Assembly (NCBI RefSeq): GCF_014805625.2
Contig: NW_023998415.1
Coordinates: forward strand, 35,632,595-35,696,594
Origin: Glossina fuscipes
Lineage: Eukaryota; Arthropoda; Insecta; Diptera; Glossinidae
DNA length: 64,000 nucleotides
Reading direction: 5' to 3'
The notes below the pieces were generated by a model that did no database searches, was not told the origin of the DNA, and saw nothing but the letters and a program-made list of their open reading frames with translations. Each line of letters opens with the position of its first letter. The stretch's first letter is position 1. Shown one piece after another: positions 50,901-61,039 of the stretch. The position numbers and the translations under genes are program-made.

Positions 50901-51935
50901 TGAGAAAAGAATTGTAATTATCCCTTTATTTAATTGCGGTTAATTTTTTTTTTTTTTTTTTTTTCTAAGGAAAGACAAGTTAACGAATCATGAATACTAA
51001 AAATGAACAGTTCAACACTCTTGAATCGTGATTAATTTCCTGTAATTAGAAATCCTTTATGTGTATGAACTATAGATAATTAAGATGATCGAAGCTGCTC
51101 TTTTTCCCCCTTTTTAACTACATTTTACTTGTGACCGCTTTTCGTGTTTTGTGCGTGAATTTTTGTTTTTGTGTTCCTTTGTTTTCTTTTTTTTGGTTTT
51201 TGGAATGAAAGAAAGCAAAAAAAAAAAAAAATAAATAAATAAAAAATGGAGTATGTTATGACTCAAAAAATGTATTTGAAAATTGATCTCTATAGGAACT
51301 GTTGCTTCGTTTCTGTTGTGAACTCAACATTGCCTCTAAAAAAGAAGTAAGAAGTTATAGTATAGTATGTATAGATGATGTCTGCATATACAAGAGATCT
51401 TCATCGGATCGGCCAGTTTCCTTTGAAATTATATTGGGAGAGCCTAGTTCCATTCTCGTTTACTCTTTCGACTTGTTCAACTCCATTAATAATTAGGCTA
51501 AAATTTTAAAGCACCAGCCTACCTATCTAAGGCTATCTATCGGCTTTATGGAGAGGCAATAGTTGAAGCTGCGACCATTGAGTTGTTAATTAAAATCCTT
51601 TGATAAACCAAAATTAAAAACCAAAAAAGGTTTTTCTTAAAATTCTCGTTCCCGTCGAAGCAAATATACAGTCTTCTTAAATATCTTCCGGTGAGCAAAA
51701 AAAATTTAATATATTTTAGAAAGAAAGTGGAGCTAGAACATCGATACAGTTTACCATGAAAAAATACGTGTTAACTTCACTCTTCCAAGTTATATGTATG
51801 TAGTTTGGGGGCAACTTGAAGTTATGGTATACCTTTACAAACAGATGGGACAATGATCGCATCGCTGTAGTAATTAATTTCGGCATTTTATATTAATGGG
51901 AAATTTATTATGTGTGCAGGCTAACGGCGAATGAG

Positions 51936-51969
<34 letters not shown>

Positions 51970-52490
51970 ACAACTCTACACTGCCATTAAATCCCTGGCG
52001 ATATTTACAAAAATTTCTTTTGAATCGAAGTACGTCACTGATTACTAAAATATAGAATTACTTAAAGCCAAAAGAAAAATAACAATAATGATAAACTATT
52101 CTTTCGGAAAATGCTAATCACATTTTACATATCAGCGAGACAAAGAAACGACCGAAAGAATTCTTTGGAAATATTACGCATCAAAATGAGATAAAAACAA
52201 AACTTAGTCATCCATCTCCTCAATTGCTAGGGCATTTAAACATTCGTACATAAACATAAATTCGAATTCAAAGTACACTTTACGCTTTAACCTGACCTAT
52301 TTGAGTGGTGTGTGCATTGCCGACGCATAGCAAAAGGAAATCAACCCCTAAGACATGTTGGCATTTGTTACACGTATCTGATTGGCTTCTACTTTAGGGA
52401 TGAATTTCTTTACTCGGAATGTTTTTTTTTTATTATTTATTTATTTATTTTTTATTTTTTTTTGAAGCAAATAGCCTTGTGAAAAAAACA
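47961..52490. other. Gene-free DNA left of the 52.5-kb unit
   Basis: Two Su(H)-type sites TGTGAGAA lie at 50496-50503 and 50899-50906, 1.6-2 kb upstream of the Brd-like promoter at 52491. Poly(T) is at 50947-50964 and poly(A) of about 31 at 51938-51968. GGAAGAC at 48805-48811 lacks any Brd-gene context. No CDS recognised. Confidence 0.4.
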
Positions 52491-52500
52491 TATAAATATC
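52491..52500 (+). promoter_or_regulatory. TATA box of the 52.5-kb Brd-like unit
   Basis: TATAAATATC, with transcription expected near 52520. A TCAGTAC initiator-like string lies at about 52547. Confidence 0.5.
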
Positions 52501-52519
52501 GATGTTCTGGCAAAGATTG

Positions 52520-53245
52520 GCATACACTACAAGTGCAACTTTTGCAGTCAGTACACATAAGTAGATTAGAGGCTGAGTGTTACTGTTAGTGAATTGAATT
52601 TTGAATAAAACGAAAGTTTTTCTTTTTGGTTTTGTTTCAAAAATTCACATTTCTTCACTGCAATGAGACACCAATCTAGTGATTCGTTTAATGGACACAA
52701 GCATTTTATGATGCTACGAAGCCGTCTAAGAATAAAACGCACTCAGGTGAGTCAAAAATTGAAAACAAAATGAAAAACATAATTAAAAAAATAATCGTCC
52801 GTTAGAAGCACAACGAAGCGAGAAGGCGAAGAGAAGCTGTTGATATACGAAAACAGTGTAAGCTAATTAACATCTTTAGCATGAAACTAAATCCGACTTA
52901 ATCAGCACTTTTCGGCACATTCAGCTATTGTTGTTCGCTTTGGGGGTTACTTTCAAATTATTTTTCTTTTATTGTCAAAATGTAACGAAAGCTTTAAATA
53001 TTTATTACGTAATTAACTGTGATAGTAACTTAAGTGCATTGCTCATCTCCTTTGTCTTCCATTTATAGCGATTGTAAGTTGAATTAATTTAATTTTAGTT
53101 TAAATAATTAGGTTTGTCTTCCGGTTTGTTTGTTTTGCTTTAATTTAAGTTCATTTATAACAATAATTATAAAAATTGTAATTTTGTAAATATCCACTTA
53201 GTTATTTAAGTAAGTAAGATAATAAATAAGAATAAATAAAAGTTT
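52520..53245 (+). ncRNA. Brd-like transcription unit with full 3' UTR box set
   Basis: Downstream of the TATA at 52491 the plus strand carries a Brd box AGCTTTA at 52990-52996, a K box TGTGAT at 53018-53023, and GY boxes GTCTTCC at 53054-53060 and 53116-53122. The last continues as CCGGTTTGTTTGTTTTGC, matching the minus-strand 3' UTRs at 138, 57486 and 63597. AATAAA lies at about 53233. Box order and spacing equal those of genuine Brd-family mRNAs. With only a 36-codon ORF it is either a short-peptide gene, a decayed Brd gene, or a non-coding transcript with microRNA sites. Confidence 0.5.
52663..52773 (+). CDS. Candidate 36-residue basic peptide in a Brd-like transcript
   Basis: This is the first ATG after the promoter that opens more than a few codons, with G at -3. 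The peptide begins MRHQSSDSFNGHKHF. Its second half is rich in basic and hydrophobic residues (MMLRSRLRIKRTQVSQ, then KLKTK), reminiscent of the basic amphipathic domain of Brd proteins. There is no NExLE motif. The ORF ends about 280 bases before the first GY box, the same spacing as in the intact 57.9-kb gene, which supports its position. Alternatives: a frameshifted remnant of a short Brd gene (a second frame encodes KMKNIIKKIIVR then a stop), or a first exon, since CAG/GTGAGT at 52744-52752 is a good splice donor. I am not sure it is translated. Confidence 0.35.
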   Translation: MRHQSSDSFNGHKHFMMLRSRLRIKRTQVSQKLKTK

Positions 53246-53388
53246 TACGACAACAACACATAAAACAACATTTAACAAAGATTTTCTTTTTTCAATTTCC
53301 ACCAAAAACCGCTAAAAGCGGAACACAAAGGCGATATGAAAAATTTGTATAAAAAAAAAAAAAAAACAAATTCCTTCATAAATATATA
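53246..53388. other. Short spacer
   Basis: AT-rich, with poly(A) at 53351-53366. Nothing is recognised. Confidence 0.4.
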
Positions 53389-54239
53389 TAAAACAAGTAA
53401 GAAAACTATATTCGGCTGTGAACCGAAACGTTTACACTCACTAGCTTTAACCTAAAAAAAAAATAAAAAAAAAAAAAAAAAAAAAAACAACGTAAAAATG
53501 TTGTTTTCATCTATAGTACTGGGTGAACGTGACAAATGCATTTTCCATTTTTCAAGAATGTAAGAAGAAGAAGAATTCATTGTCGAATATCTGTTGCAGT
53601 CAATGAGTGATGAGTCAAAAACTCAGAAAGCAGAAGTGTTCTCAGATTACGTAGGGGTATCCTTCGGACAATTTGGGGCTAATGGCTTGATTTTTGCGGC
53701 TTGACCAGTGCTTAACACAGCCAGAAATAGAGACAAACGAAAGGAAAAATAAGTATGCTTACGGTCAATGAAACTTCCTCCTTAGTTGTGTCAACGTATT
53801 GACGAAGTGAAAATAGCCTAAGATTTCGGTCGTATTAGTATAAAAAGATCAAGCGATTGCCGCTAGACCAAACAGCATTCACATTTGCTATAGAACTTAA
53901 GCAAGATTTAAAGATCGAGAGAAAGCTTAGCAATACGCACTGATAAAATGTGCACATGGTACGCGTTCGCATAAAATACGCTCTCAAGTGAAGAACATGT
54001 TATTGCTTACAAGTAAGAATACTATAACCGGAGAAGGCCAATCACTGGATATTCTACATCACTTCTTCTAAAACGAAAGACATTATTTCTGAACCAATCG
54101 GTATAACAAAAATTGGATTTATTTCAAGTTCTTCTGGATGTTACAAAAGTCCACGCAAACTTGACATAGTCTCTACCACAAGTGTTGTACGGTATTTAAT
54201 GTTAGCTCGAGGCTGGCTATAGTGTCTTTACTTGTTTTA
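53389..54239 (+). mobile_element. Complete-looking non-autonomous element with terminal inverted repeats
   Basis: The left end AAAACAAGTAAGAAAACTAT is mirrored by the right end (reverse complement AAAACAAGTAAAGACACTAT). The termini abut TA on the left and AT on the right, so a TA target duplication is possible but not certain. The inside holds a poly(A) run at 53465-53486 and family modules ('gtgttctcagattacgt', 'gtgttgtacggtattta'). No transposase ORF is present. It provides the cleanest view of the ends of the repeat family found throughout the window. Confidence 0.6.
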
Positions 54240-54504
54240 TTTAATTGTTGTTTATATTTATCTCGGGCTTATAGGGCATGAAAATGTGCTTTGGGAACTC
54301 TTTGACCGATATGTCGGGTGAACGGATCTAGATTCTATCTTCTAATGAAATCGCTTAGACCAGTTAATAATGTCTGTTAACCCTTTGCGGCTGATATCGC
54401 TGTAGTGCAGGAACTTGGAATTCGTCGTACAAATCGATCAGCCTGATAGCATGGTGAGGATCACATTTTGGAAAATTATAGAAAATAAAAATTTATATAT
54501 TTGT
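54240..54504. other. Spacer between repeat copies
   Basis: No gene recognised. Confidence 0.4.
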
Positions 54505-55260
54505 AAACAAGCAAAAAAGTTATAGTCGGCGGGGGACGAATCGCGCATACCCATCATTTCGATTTTCGCATCCCACTCTCCAATTTCTTTTATTTGATAC
54601 CCATATCGCTGGTATTATTAAGAAAAAATTAACCGCAGTGTCGACCATATTCATCAAAATTAACCCATTTTTAGGCATATAATATATCTTCATTTAAGGG
54701 CTGTACGCATCAGTTTTGAATATTCGGTCTTGTTTGCCTTATGATAAATAAGCATAGAATGTCAAAAAACTGAAAAAAAATAAAATTTAATTACTCGTAA
54801 TTTTGTGTGGGCATGGCCGATTGGCTCTATTTTTCAATCTAAAGTAGAGTAGAGCATTTCCTAAACTAAATGTGGAAAATTGCAGCCTTCTAACTTTAAT
54901 AAGGAGCAAATACCCACAAATTTTCGTTAAGAAAAACGGAGTTGCTTTCAGTTTATGCTGCATTGCCGGTCTCTGCTTTCCTCAATTTGGCCCATTTTCA
55001 ATACCAAACTGCCTGCAGAAGCTTGCAATGTTTCTACGAAATTTCAAGTCGATTTCTTCATTTCTGCGATCAAGAGACACCCCGATGCACAGATACACTG
55101 ACGGATGGACATGGCTAAATCATTTCAGAATTTCACGCTGATCAAGATTATATATATAATTTATAGGGTTTCTAAAGCTTCCTTTCGGATGTTATATATA
55201 TTTCGGAAAGAAACAAAATGAGTATACCCGCACCTTACAGTAGTGGGTAAAAAGGTACAT
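54505..55260. repeat. Interspersed repeat copy (first family)
   Basis: Begins 'acaagcaaaaaagttatagtcggcgggggacgaatcgcgcatacccatc'. It includes 'cactgacggatggacatggctaaatcatttcag' and ends 'gagtatacccgcaccttacagtagtgggta'. Close in order to the 20.5-kb copy. The 89-codon ORF at 54872 is inside it. Confidence 0.6.
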
Positions 55261-56345
55261 AATTCTGCGGATTTCAATCTACGTATAATTGCTTTAAATC
55301 GTAAAGGGAGAAATAACTATGCAGGTCGTTTAAACGTTAAACACAAGCACAACGACGATTATACGAAATGAGATAAACAAATTTCACTGATCAGGAATAT
55401 TCATAAGCGTAAAGCTTCATAAGCTCGAAACCGTTCGCGTGGGTCTTACAAGTTTAATCATAAAAATTCTATTTTCTTATTCTCCGATATATAGGGAATA
55501 TAAAATGTTAAAAAAAAAAATAATATTACTATGTAAGTAGTAAAAGTGAATAACTTATGGTATTACAATTACAGGATAGACAATTAAGTTGTTTAGGAAG
55601 CCCGTATGAAAGGAGTTGACAGCTCGGGAAGCAAGTTATATATATGTAAACAGCCTACCGACCACATGATTTTATATGAAATTAATTAAGAAATTTACGA
55701 ACCCAGATCCTGCAATATATGTGAGGTGGTGAGGCGCTTTTTGATTGACATATAAACACCATTTTCTTATTATTATTCTCATGAATGAGAACATATGTCA
55801 AATGTCAGTCTTTTAAAACTCACATTGCACCATCTTTTGAGATAACTAGATGAAAAATGTAAATGGTTCATATAATTAGTATTCATGTTTGGTAATAACC
55901 ACATTTACCCGACTCTAAAGTCATCTATTGTGAAAACCGGTTTTATAGCTACAATCAAAGTACATTTTGTTCTGCCTTCTTTACTATGAAAAGAAAAACA
56001 AAAAAAAAAAAATATATTTTAGGTTAAAGTAATAATCGGGAGCCAGCCGACCGAACCAGCGTTTATTGCTCGAATCTAACGCTGAAATTAAGATATTGCA
56101 TATAAAAATCAACCGTAAATGACTGATGATTTTTCCATATTATGAATATTATGATTTTAATTTAGTGAGTAATTTCCTTAGCCAACGAGCGAGCGATCAA
56201 AGAGTCCAATAAAAATCCCTCATTAAATATTTTTATTTTCACTCAGATTCATTAAAGCACAGCAAATAGATGTAACTGTTATAGATAAGCATATTGCTAA
56301 TCCGTGAATGTGTTAAGCTTGGCTTTGGCGAATGTAAAATTTCCT
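55261..56345. other. Gene-free AT-rich DNA
   Basis: No gene or clear element is seen. Confidence 0.4.
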
Positions 56346-57130
56346 TCTTTTCGTTTCATACCCATCATCGAAGGATAAGGAGTATATTTGTTTTGTCGAA
56401 ACGCTTGCAACGCCCAAAAGAAACCTTCAGAGACCCCACAAAGTGTATGTATTCTTGATAAGCATCAAATTCGAAATCGATTCAAGTCTGTCCGCCCGTC
56501 CGTCCGCCTGTTTGTCTGTCCACCTGTACAATATTAGCATCAAATTCGAAATCGATTCAAGTCTGTCCGTCCGTCCGAAATGTCCGTGCAATGTCTCCTG
56601 AAAACTTTCTCCAGGCTACAGCAATAAAGCTATCAACTTCAAATTTGGCAGAAACATTGGAAATTTCGGCATGCAAGTTGGTGTTGGAAACAAATCAAAT
56701 CGGCCGAAAGACACGCTTACAGCAACACGTAAACTGAGAACACCTCTGTTTAGTTTGTCAAAATTTAATTTTTTTTCAATACTTTTCTAAGGTGCGCAAT
56801 CAAGCTTAAGAGACCCCTTAAAGTCTATAAATACTAGTTTCAAATTCGTAACGCAACTAAACATGTTCGTCTATTCGTCTGTCCATCTGTCTGTTTGCGC
56901 AACTGTATAGCATTTTTGTACATTTGTAAAAGAATTTTGAAGTGTTCTAATTTTTTCAAGGGACACGCCTACAAGCCAATGCGAGAAAAAGATTTATTTT
57001 GAAATTAGAAAAAATCGACCGCCGCCACTCCAAATTATAGAGAATAAAATTGTAGTTCTTTGATTTGTTTTGACTTTTTTTTTGGGGTTAACTGCGATGA
57101 TTATAAAAGATTTAATCGCGATCGAATATA
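56346..57130 (-). repeat. Interspersed repeat copy with internal duplication
   Basis: Starts 'cccatcatcgaaggataaggagtatatttg'. The block 'agcatcaaattcgaaatcgattcaagtctgtccg' occurs twice (56461-56498 and 56536-56573), a 75-base internal tandem duplication. Continues with 'aataaagctatcaacttcaaatttggcagaaacattg', as at 38.5 kb. Confidence 0.6.
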
Positions 57131-57315
57131 CTTGTCAGACTTATCTTTTCTTCTTTGACTGCAAATATCTGCTATATATGTAAGTAACAAGTTCAAGTAT
57201 TTCGACAAAGGAGATGAGAAAATTACTGGTTTGTCGGCAGCAAACAAAGCCCTAACGTCTTAGTGCACTATGAATAAATTTTCGAAGAACTAGTTGAACC
57301 GAAAATCTCAGAAGT
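57131..57315. other. Spacer left of the duplicated Brd segment
   Basis: No feature recognised. It has no counterpart at +6111, so the left breakpoint of the visible duplication is near 57316. Confidence 0.4.
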
Positions 57316-57889
57316 ATTGCAATATATCTATAAATTCGTTTTGAAAACTAGACTATCAACAGGTTTTCAAGTAAATTTTGATCATTCATAGAAATCCATC
57401 TATAAAAAATGAATATATGTGTAGTTTAGCTTAAAGAGTAAACGAATTTTATTTACATTATTTACATAAGCAAAACAAACAAACCGGAAGACAATGTAAG
57501 TGAAAGTAAATGAAATCTTAAAACTAAATCTATTATCGAAAGGTGCTTAAAATAGTCTTAAACAAGTGAAACTAAACTTAAAAGCGAATGGAAGACATTA
57601 TCGTTACATCTAATAAATCACATAAATGATATCGATATGATAAGGATTTTACAACGTTTTGCATTCATCACAGTTACCCGTAAACCAAACTGTGCCTCCG
57701 GGTCGGGATTTCGTTGAAGGTTAAGAAGACAGCAATTTTTCGTTTCGTCGGCTTTCTGTAGTGTAGTGCAGCGTCATACAACGTTGTTTGCTTTTGAAGC
57801 AATTAAAAGCGTGTTACGTGTGTTGCATTTTCAGTTCCGTAGATTAATGTAGAATCACCACCTCGGGTCAGCACGGTAGGATGCGTCTT
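57316..57889 (-). repeat. Left copy of a tandem segmental duplication (offset 6111)
   Basis: 57316-57889 aligns without indels to 63427-64000. From 57379 rightwards I count only about three to four substitutions; 57330-57378 is more diverged. It covers the 3' UTR and the last codons of the short Brd gene. Confidence 0.9.
57440..57867 (-). promoter_or_regulatory. 3' UTR of the 57868 gene with GY and K boxes
   Basis: On the leftward transcript: K boxes TGTGAT at 57667-57672 and 57617-57622, and GY boxes GTCTTCC at 57590-57596 and 57486-57492. The last lies in the extended AAACAAACCGGAAGACAA context. AATAAA (minus) is near 57446. Confidence 0.75.
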
Positions 57890-58110
57890 TTATCGATCTC
57901 TTCATTGAGCCAATTCTGATGCTCTTCCTCCGTACAACAAGTGTAGAAAATCGATTTGTCATTCTTTACCGTTTTACTCTTCTCCCAACTGTTGAAAGAT
58001 TTTTTAACAAATTTCACCAAATTCCTCACTTGCTTAGTTGAAGGTTTAGTGGCGAAAGGTGTTGAAATTTGCCTTTTCGTAAATTTCGTGGTCGCTCGTT
58101 CACCGAACAT
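57868..58110 (-). CDS. Bearded-family protein, short form (Brd/Bob/m6-like)
   Basis: Intact single-exon ORF of 80 codons, starting MFGERATTKF. A basic amphipathic domain lies at about residues 22-50 (KPSTKQVRNLVKFVKKSF, then NSWEKSK). An acidic block with the Neuralized-motif equivalent follows at about 60-73 (TEEEHQNWLNEEID). The length and the absence of the PVHFARTxxGTFFWT and DRWAQA blocks fit the short-form members, which are about 75-81 residues. The promoter is typical: TATAAATA on minus at 58193-58200, initiator TCAGTG with start near 58166, a 55-base leader, and a Su(H) site TGTGAGAA at 58438-58445. The 3' UTR has two K and two GY boxes. It is expected to act as a cytoplasmic Notch-pathway modulator through Neuralized. 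A second copy lies 6.1 kb to the right. An antisense ORF at 57956-58168 is a shadow. Confidence 0.88.
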   Translation of the reverse strand: MFGERATTKFTKRQISTPFATKPSTKQVRNLVKFVKKSFNSWEKSKTVKNDKSIFYTCCTEEEHQNWLNEEIDKRRILPC

Positions 58111-58162
58111 CTTCGTTGAACTGTTGGAATGTTTGCAGTTTGCAGTTATGCTAGCAAATGTT

Positions 58163-58445
58163 CACTGATGCCGTTCGCTTATTTAGACTCGGTATTTATA
58201 CAATTTTTTTACGCTGTTAATATCACGGCAATACTACAGCTCTTTCATTTCGTTTATCTCTTTCTTGCTCTCTTTTTCTTTTGTAAAACTCACACTGAAT
58301 TCTTGTAATCCTTACCCCTGGTTTTCTTCCTTTTTTTTATTTGGTCCTCTTCCATTGCTTAAAGCAAATAGTAGATAAGCTGTGTAGGTGGTCGGTCATT
58401 AGGTGTTTGTGTATATTTTAGGGGTTGTTTGCTGAGTTGTGAGAA
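58163..58445 (-). promoter_or_regulatory. Core promoter and Su(H) site of the 57868 gene
   Basis: TATAAATA (minus) at 58193-58200; initiator TCAGTG at 58163-58168; Su(H)-type TGTGAGAA (plus) at 58438-58445, about 270 bases upstream of the start. Confidence 0.6.
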
Positions 58446-58729
58446 TTTCACAATTTTTCAAAATATTCCTGTACGTGATAATTTGTATCCATTTAAAAGG
58501 CTGTTGTTATCTTATTCATTCCATTATTCGATTTTTAACAATTAAAATTATTTGAAACCAAGTAAAGAATATACAAGAATATCTATATATATATATATAT
58601 ATATATATAATGAATATATATTGAACAAGGCAGAGAGAGACGGTGTCATCGTTAGCCGAAATTTTCGAAACAGGAAAAAAGGTAAAGTTTTTAGCAATGA
58701 GAAAAAGAAAGGACTGCAAGGTAACCTCA

Positions 58730-58764
<35 letters not shown>

Positions 58765-58914
58765 TAGAAAGCCCTAATAGGCAAGGAAGGGAAAAAAGTC
58801 AATGTAAAAAAGTCGCAGGCGCCTTGGGCTGTCGCCTGAATATCTACAAAAATAAAACTTTTGGCATTTTTTGCATATTGTGAGATTTGTAAATGACTTA
58901 TATAATATAATATT
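58446..58914. other. Gene-free DNA with (TA)n and poly(T)
   Basis: (TA)n at 58584-58609 and poly(T) of about 29 at 58735-58763. The 143-codon leftward ORF spanning these is an artefact of low complexity. Confidence 0.5.
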
Positions 58915-59425
58915 TTCACATGGACTTGATTTCCATGTGAAACTAATATGTGTAACAGATCTTTGCCCGGCATCTGCAATCTACATTTTGAAATTTTCAG
59001 TGTTTTTTCGAGATATTTCAGTGTATATGCGAATATTTTGTCGAGATTGTCTCAGCCTTCGGGCTATTTGCACATGGGCTTGGACTTGGATCTGTGGAAC
59101 TAATATATGCGAAAGATCTTCGGACGACATCTGCAATGCTAACTTATGTACATTTTCGAGCTTTCAGTATTTTTTCGAGATTGTCTCAGCCTTCGAGTTA
59201 TTTGCACATGAACTTGATCTTCATGTGAATCTAACATATGTGATAGATATTTGGCCGGCATCTACGATGCGAATTCATCTATATTTTGAAATTTTCAATA
59301 TTTTGTCGAAATTGTGTCAGCCTTTGAGTTATTTGCACATGGAGTTCATCTTCATGCGAATTTAATATAAGCGAAAGACATCTTGAAATTTTCAGTGCTT
59401 TATGGGGATTGTCTCAGCCTATTGC
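58915..59425. repeat. Tandem repeat, ~130-150-base unit, 3-4 copies
   Basis: Units are marked by 'cacatggacttgatttccatgtgaa' at 58918, 'cacatgggcttggacttggatctg' at 59069, 'cacatgaacttgatcttcatgtgaa' at 59205 and 'cacatggagttcatcttcatgcgaa' at 59336. Each is followed by '(a)acatatgtga/cgaaagat', a '(c)ggcatctgcaatg' block and 'ttttgaaattttcagt.ttt.tcgagattgtctcagcctt'. The plus ORF 58871-59365 (164 codons) is simply the repeat read in one frame. Confidence 0.8.
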
Positions 59426-60810
59426 GTGTGTTTGTTTGCCATCTGATAACTTCCTTTTCATAATTGTATTACGGAATCAAGCGGCCATTACTTGGACAAG
59501 CTAACCTTTTTTGCCTCTCTTTTTGCTACATCCAAACAATGGCTAGTTTAGCAGACGAAAAGCTTTGGTTAAATCAAATCGACAAAATTTATTTTCATCG
59601 TTTGTTTTTCCTATATACGGAATGGTAATTTTAATGTACTGTCAAACATATGGATATAGATTAAAAAATATTCAAAATTTATTATCTAATCAAGATAAAT
59701 TCATATATACATAAAAGAAACGCAAAGAATTAAACAGATTTTAAATTTAGAAAATTATTTCAAACGTAAGCGTATACTTTTGCTTTAGGAGTAAGAATTT
59801 TCAATGAACATGTTTAAACATGTTCGGAGAAATTTTCAAAGGTAATGAGAAAAGAGCAGACAAAAAAATGAACAGGAATGCAATCCTTAGCATCAAACAA
59901 AAACACCTCATCAACAGTGAGAGATTGTGAAATTCCGAGAATATACAACAAGAACAAAAAACTAAAGATTACGTTAAAAAGAAATATCTAAGCAGTAATT
60001 GTGTTTGGATTAATCGAGTTCATGGGAAAAAAAGGAGAGAAAACCTATTTAAATATTTGGAAAAGAAACACAAGTCGGCAAATTACATATCATGATGAAA
60101 TACGTAGGAAAAGCGCGAACACGAAGCCATATTCACATTGGACTGATATTAACAGTGGGCGAAAGGCTGGGTGGTTGCATTTCAAAAGTGCCCTATGTAT
60201 GCACAAATAATTTCTTCTTCTTTTTTTTTTTTTTTTTTTTTTGGGTTAATGTATTAGCGGACTGAACAAGATTTTTTTTGACTATTTTTTTGGTTGTGAA
60301 TAATTTTGGCGAATCCGACACAAATCACAACCTATTGGCGACACCTATACATTAAATATTGTTTGTAGCTACATCTGAGTCATGTACATGCTCATCTTAA
60401 ACCATTTGTCGGCATTTTTTGTGTTCTTGCAGCTTTCAGAGGGTAAACGGACAAATGTAGTCAAGAGCGGCAAAGTATGGATGTATATTAATGCAAGATA
60501 AGAAAAGAGTTTTCATAGCAGGCTTACAAAATAAATAAATAAATAAATAAATTATAAAAAAAGAAATCTTGAAATATAAATATTTTTCCTGCAAGAGATT
60601 GGATTACGTACTTTCGAGGAAGAAAGTCGTGAATCGTCATCGAGAACGGAAAGGAAAATTGTCTTATTTGAATTTCAAGTTAACGATATTAACTGGTTGT
60701 GTGTTGCTATATATGTAAACTAAGACTACCGTTGTCAAACAAGGCTTTAGAAGAAAATGAATTATATATATACATATATATATATAAAAAGGCTTCAAAG
60801 GTTTTATTTG
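59426..60810. other. Gene-free AT-rich DNA
   Basis: Poly(T) at 60222-60242, (TAAA)n at 60532-60552 and (AT)n at 60764-60786. No gene recognised; a 69-codon ORF at 60001 shows no domain. Confidence 0.45.
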
Positions 60811-61039
60811 CACCAATGTCGAAAACTTTTCAATTAAGAGGTGAATCTACTTCCGGTGGCATTGCACCTCCACCCGCAGGTTTCATTAAATGCAATAATG
60901 TCTACGGTGGCGAATGATGGAAGCGAAAATATCTGCTGCGGTAGTTGACAAAGTTCCAGTACCGAAGACATATTTTACGAATTTTTGCTTTTCAGCATTA
61001 AAACTAATCCGTCATCGTTCTAGCTAGAGATACAAGTTT
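60811..61039 (+). other. Possible 5' extension of the Uba1 pseudogene
   Basis: A short open frame gives MSKTFQLRGESTSGGIAPPP, with a Gly/Pro-rich continuation, but no match to the poorly conserved E1 N-terminus can be shown by eye. Confidence 0.25.

Noticed and set aside
52747..53070. Spliced ORF from donor CAG/GTGAGT at 52744-52752 to an acceptor near 52880, open to 53068
   Set aside because: The second exon would overlap the Brd, K and first GY boxes, and Brd-family genes are intronless. Kept only as an alternative for the 36-codon ORF.
58548..58979. 143-codon leftward ORF
   Set aside because: Runs through poly(T)/(TA)n, giving poly-Lys and Ile-Tyr repeats; no gene-like composition.
58871..59365. 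164-codon plus ORF as a gene
   Set aside because: Its length is explained by a ~135-base tandem repeat that happens to be open in one frame; no start context or domain.
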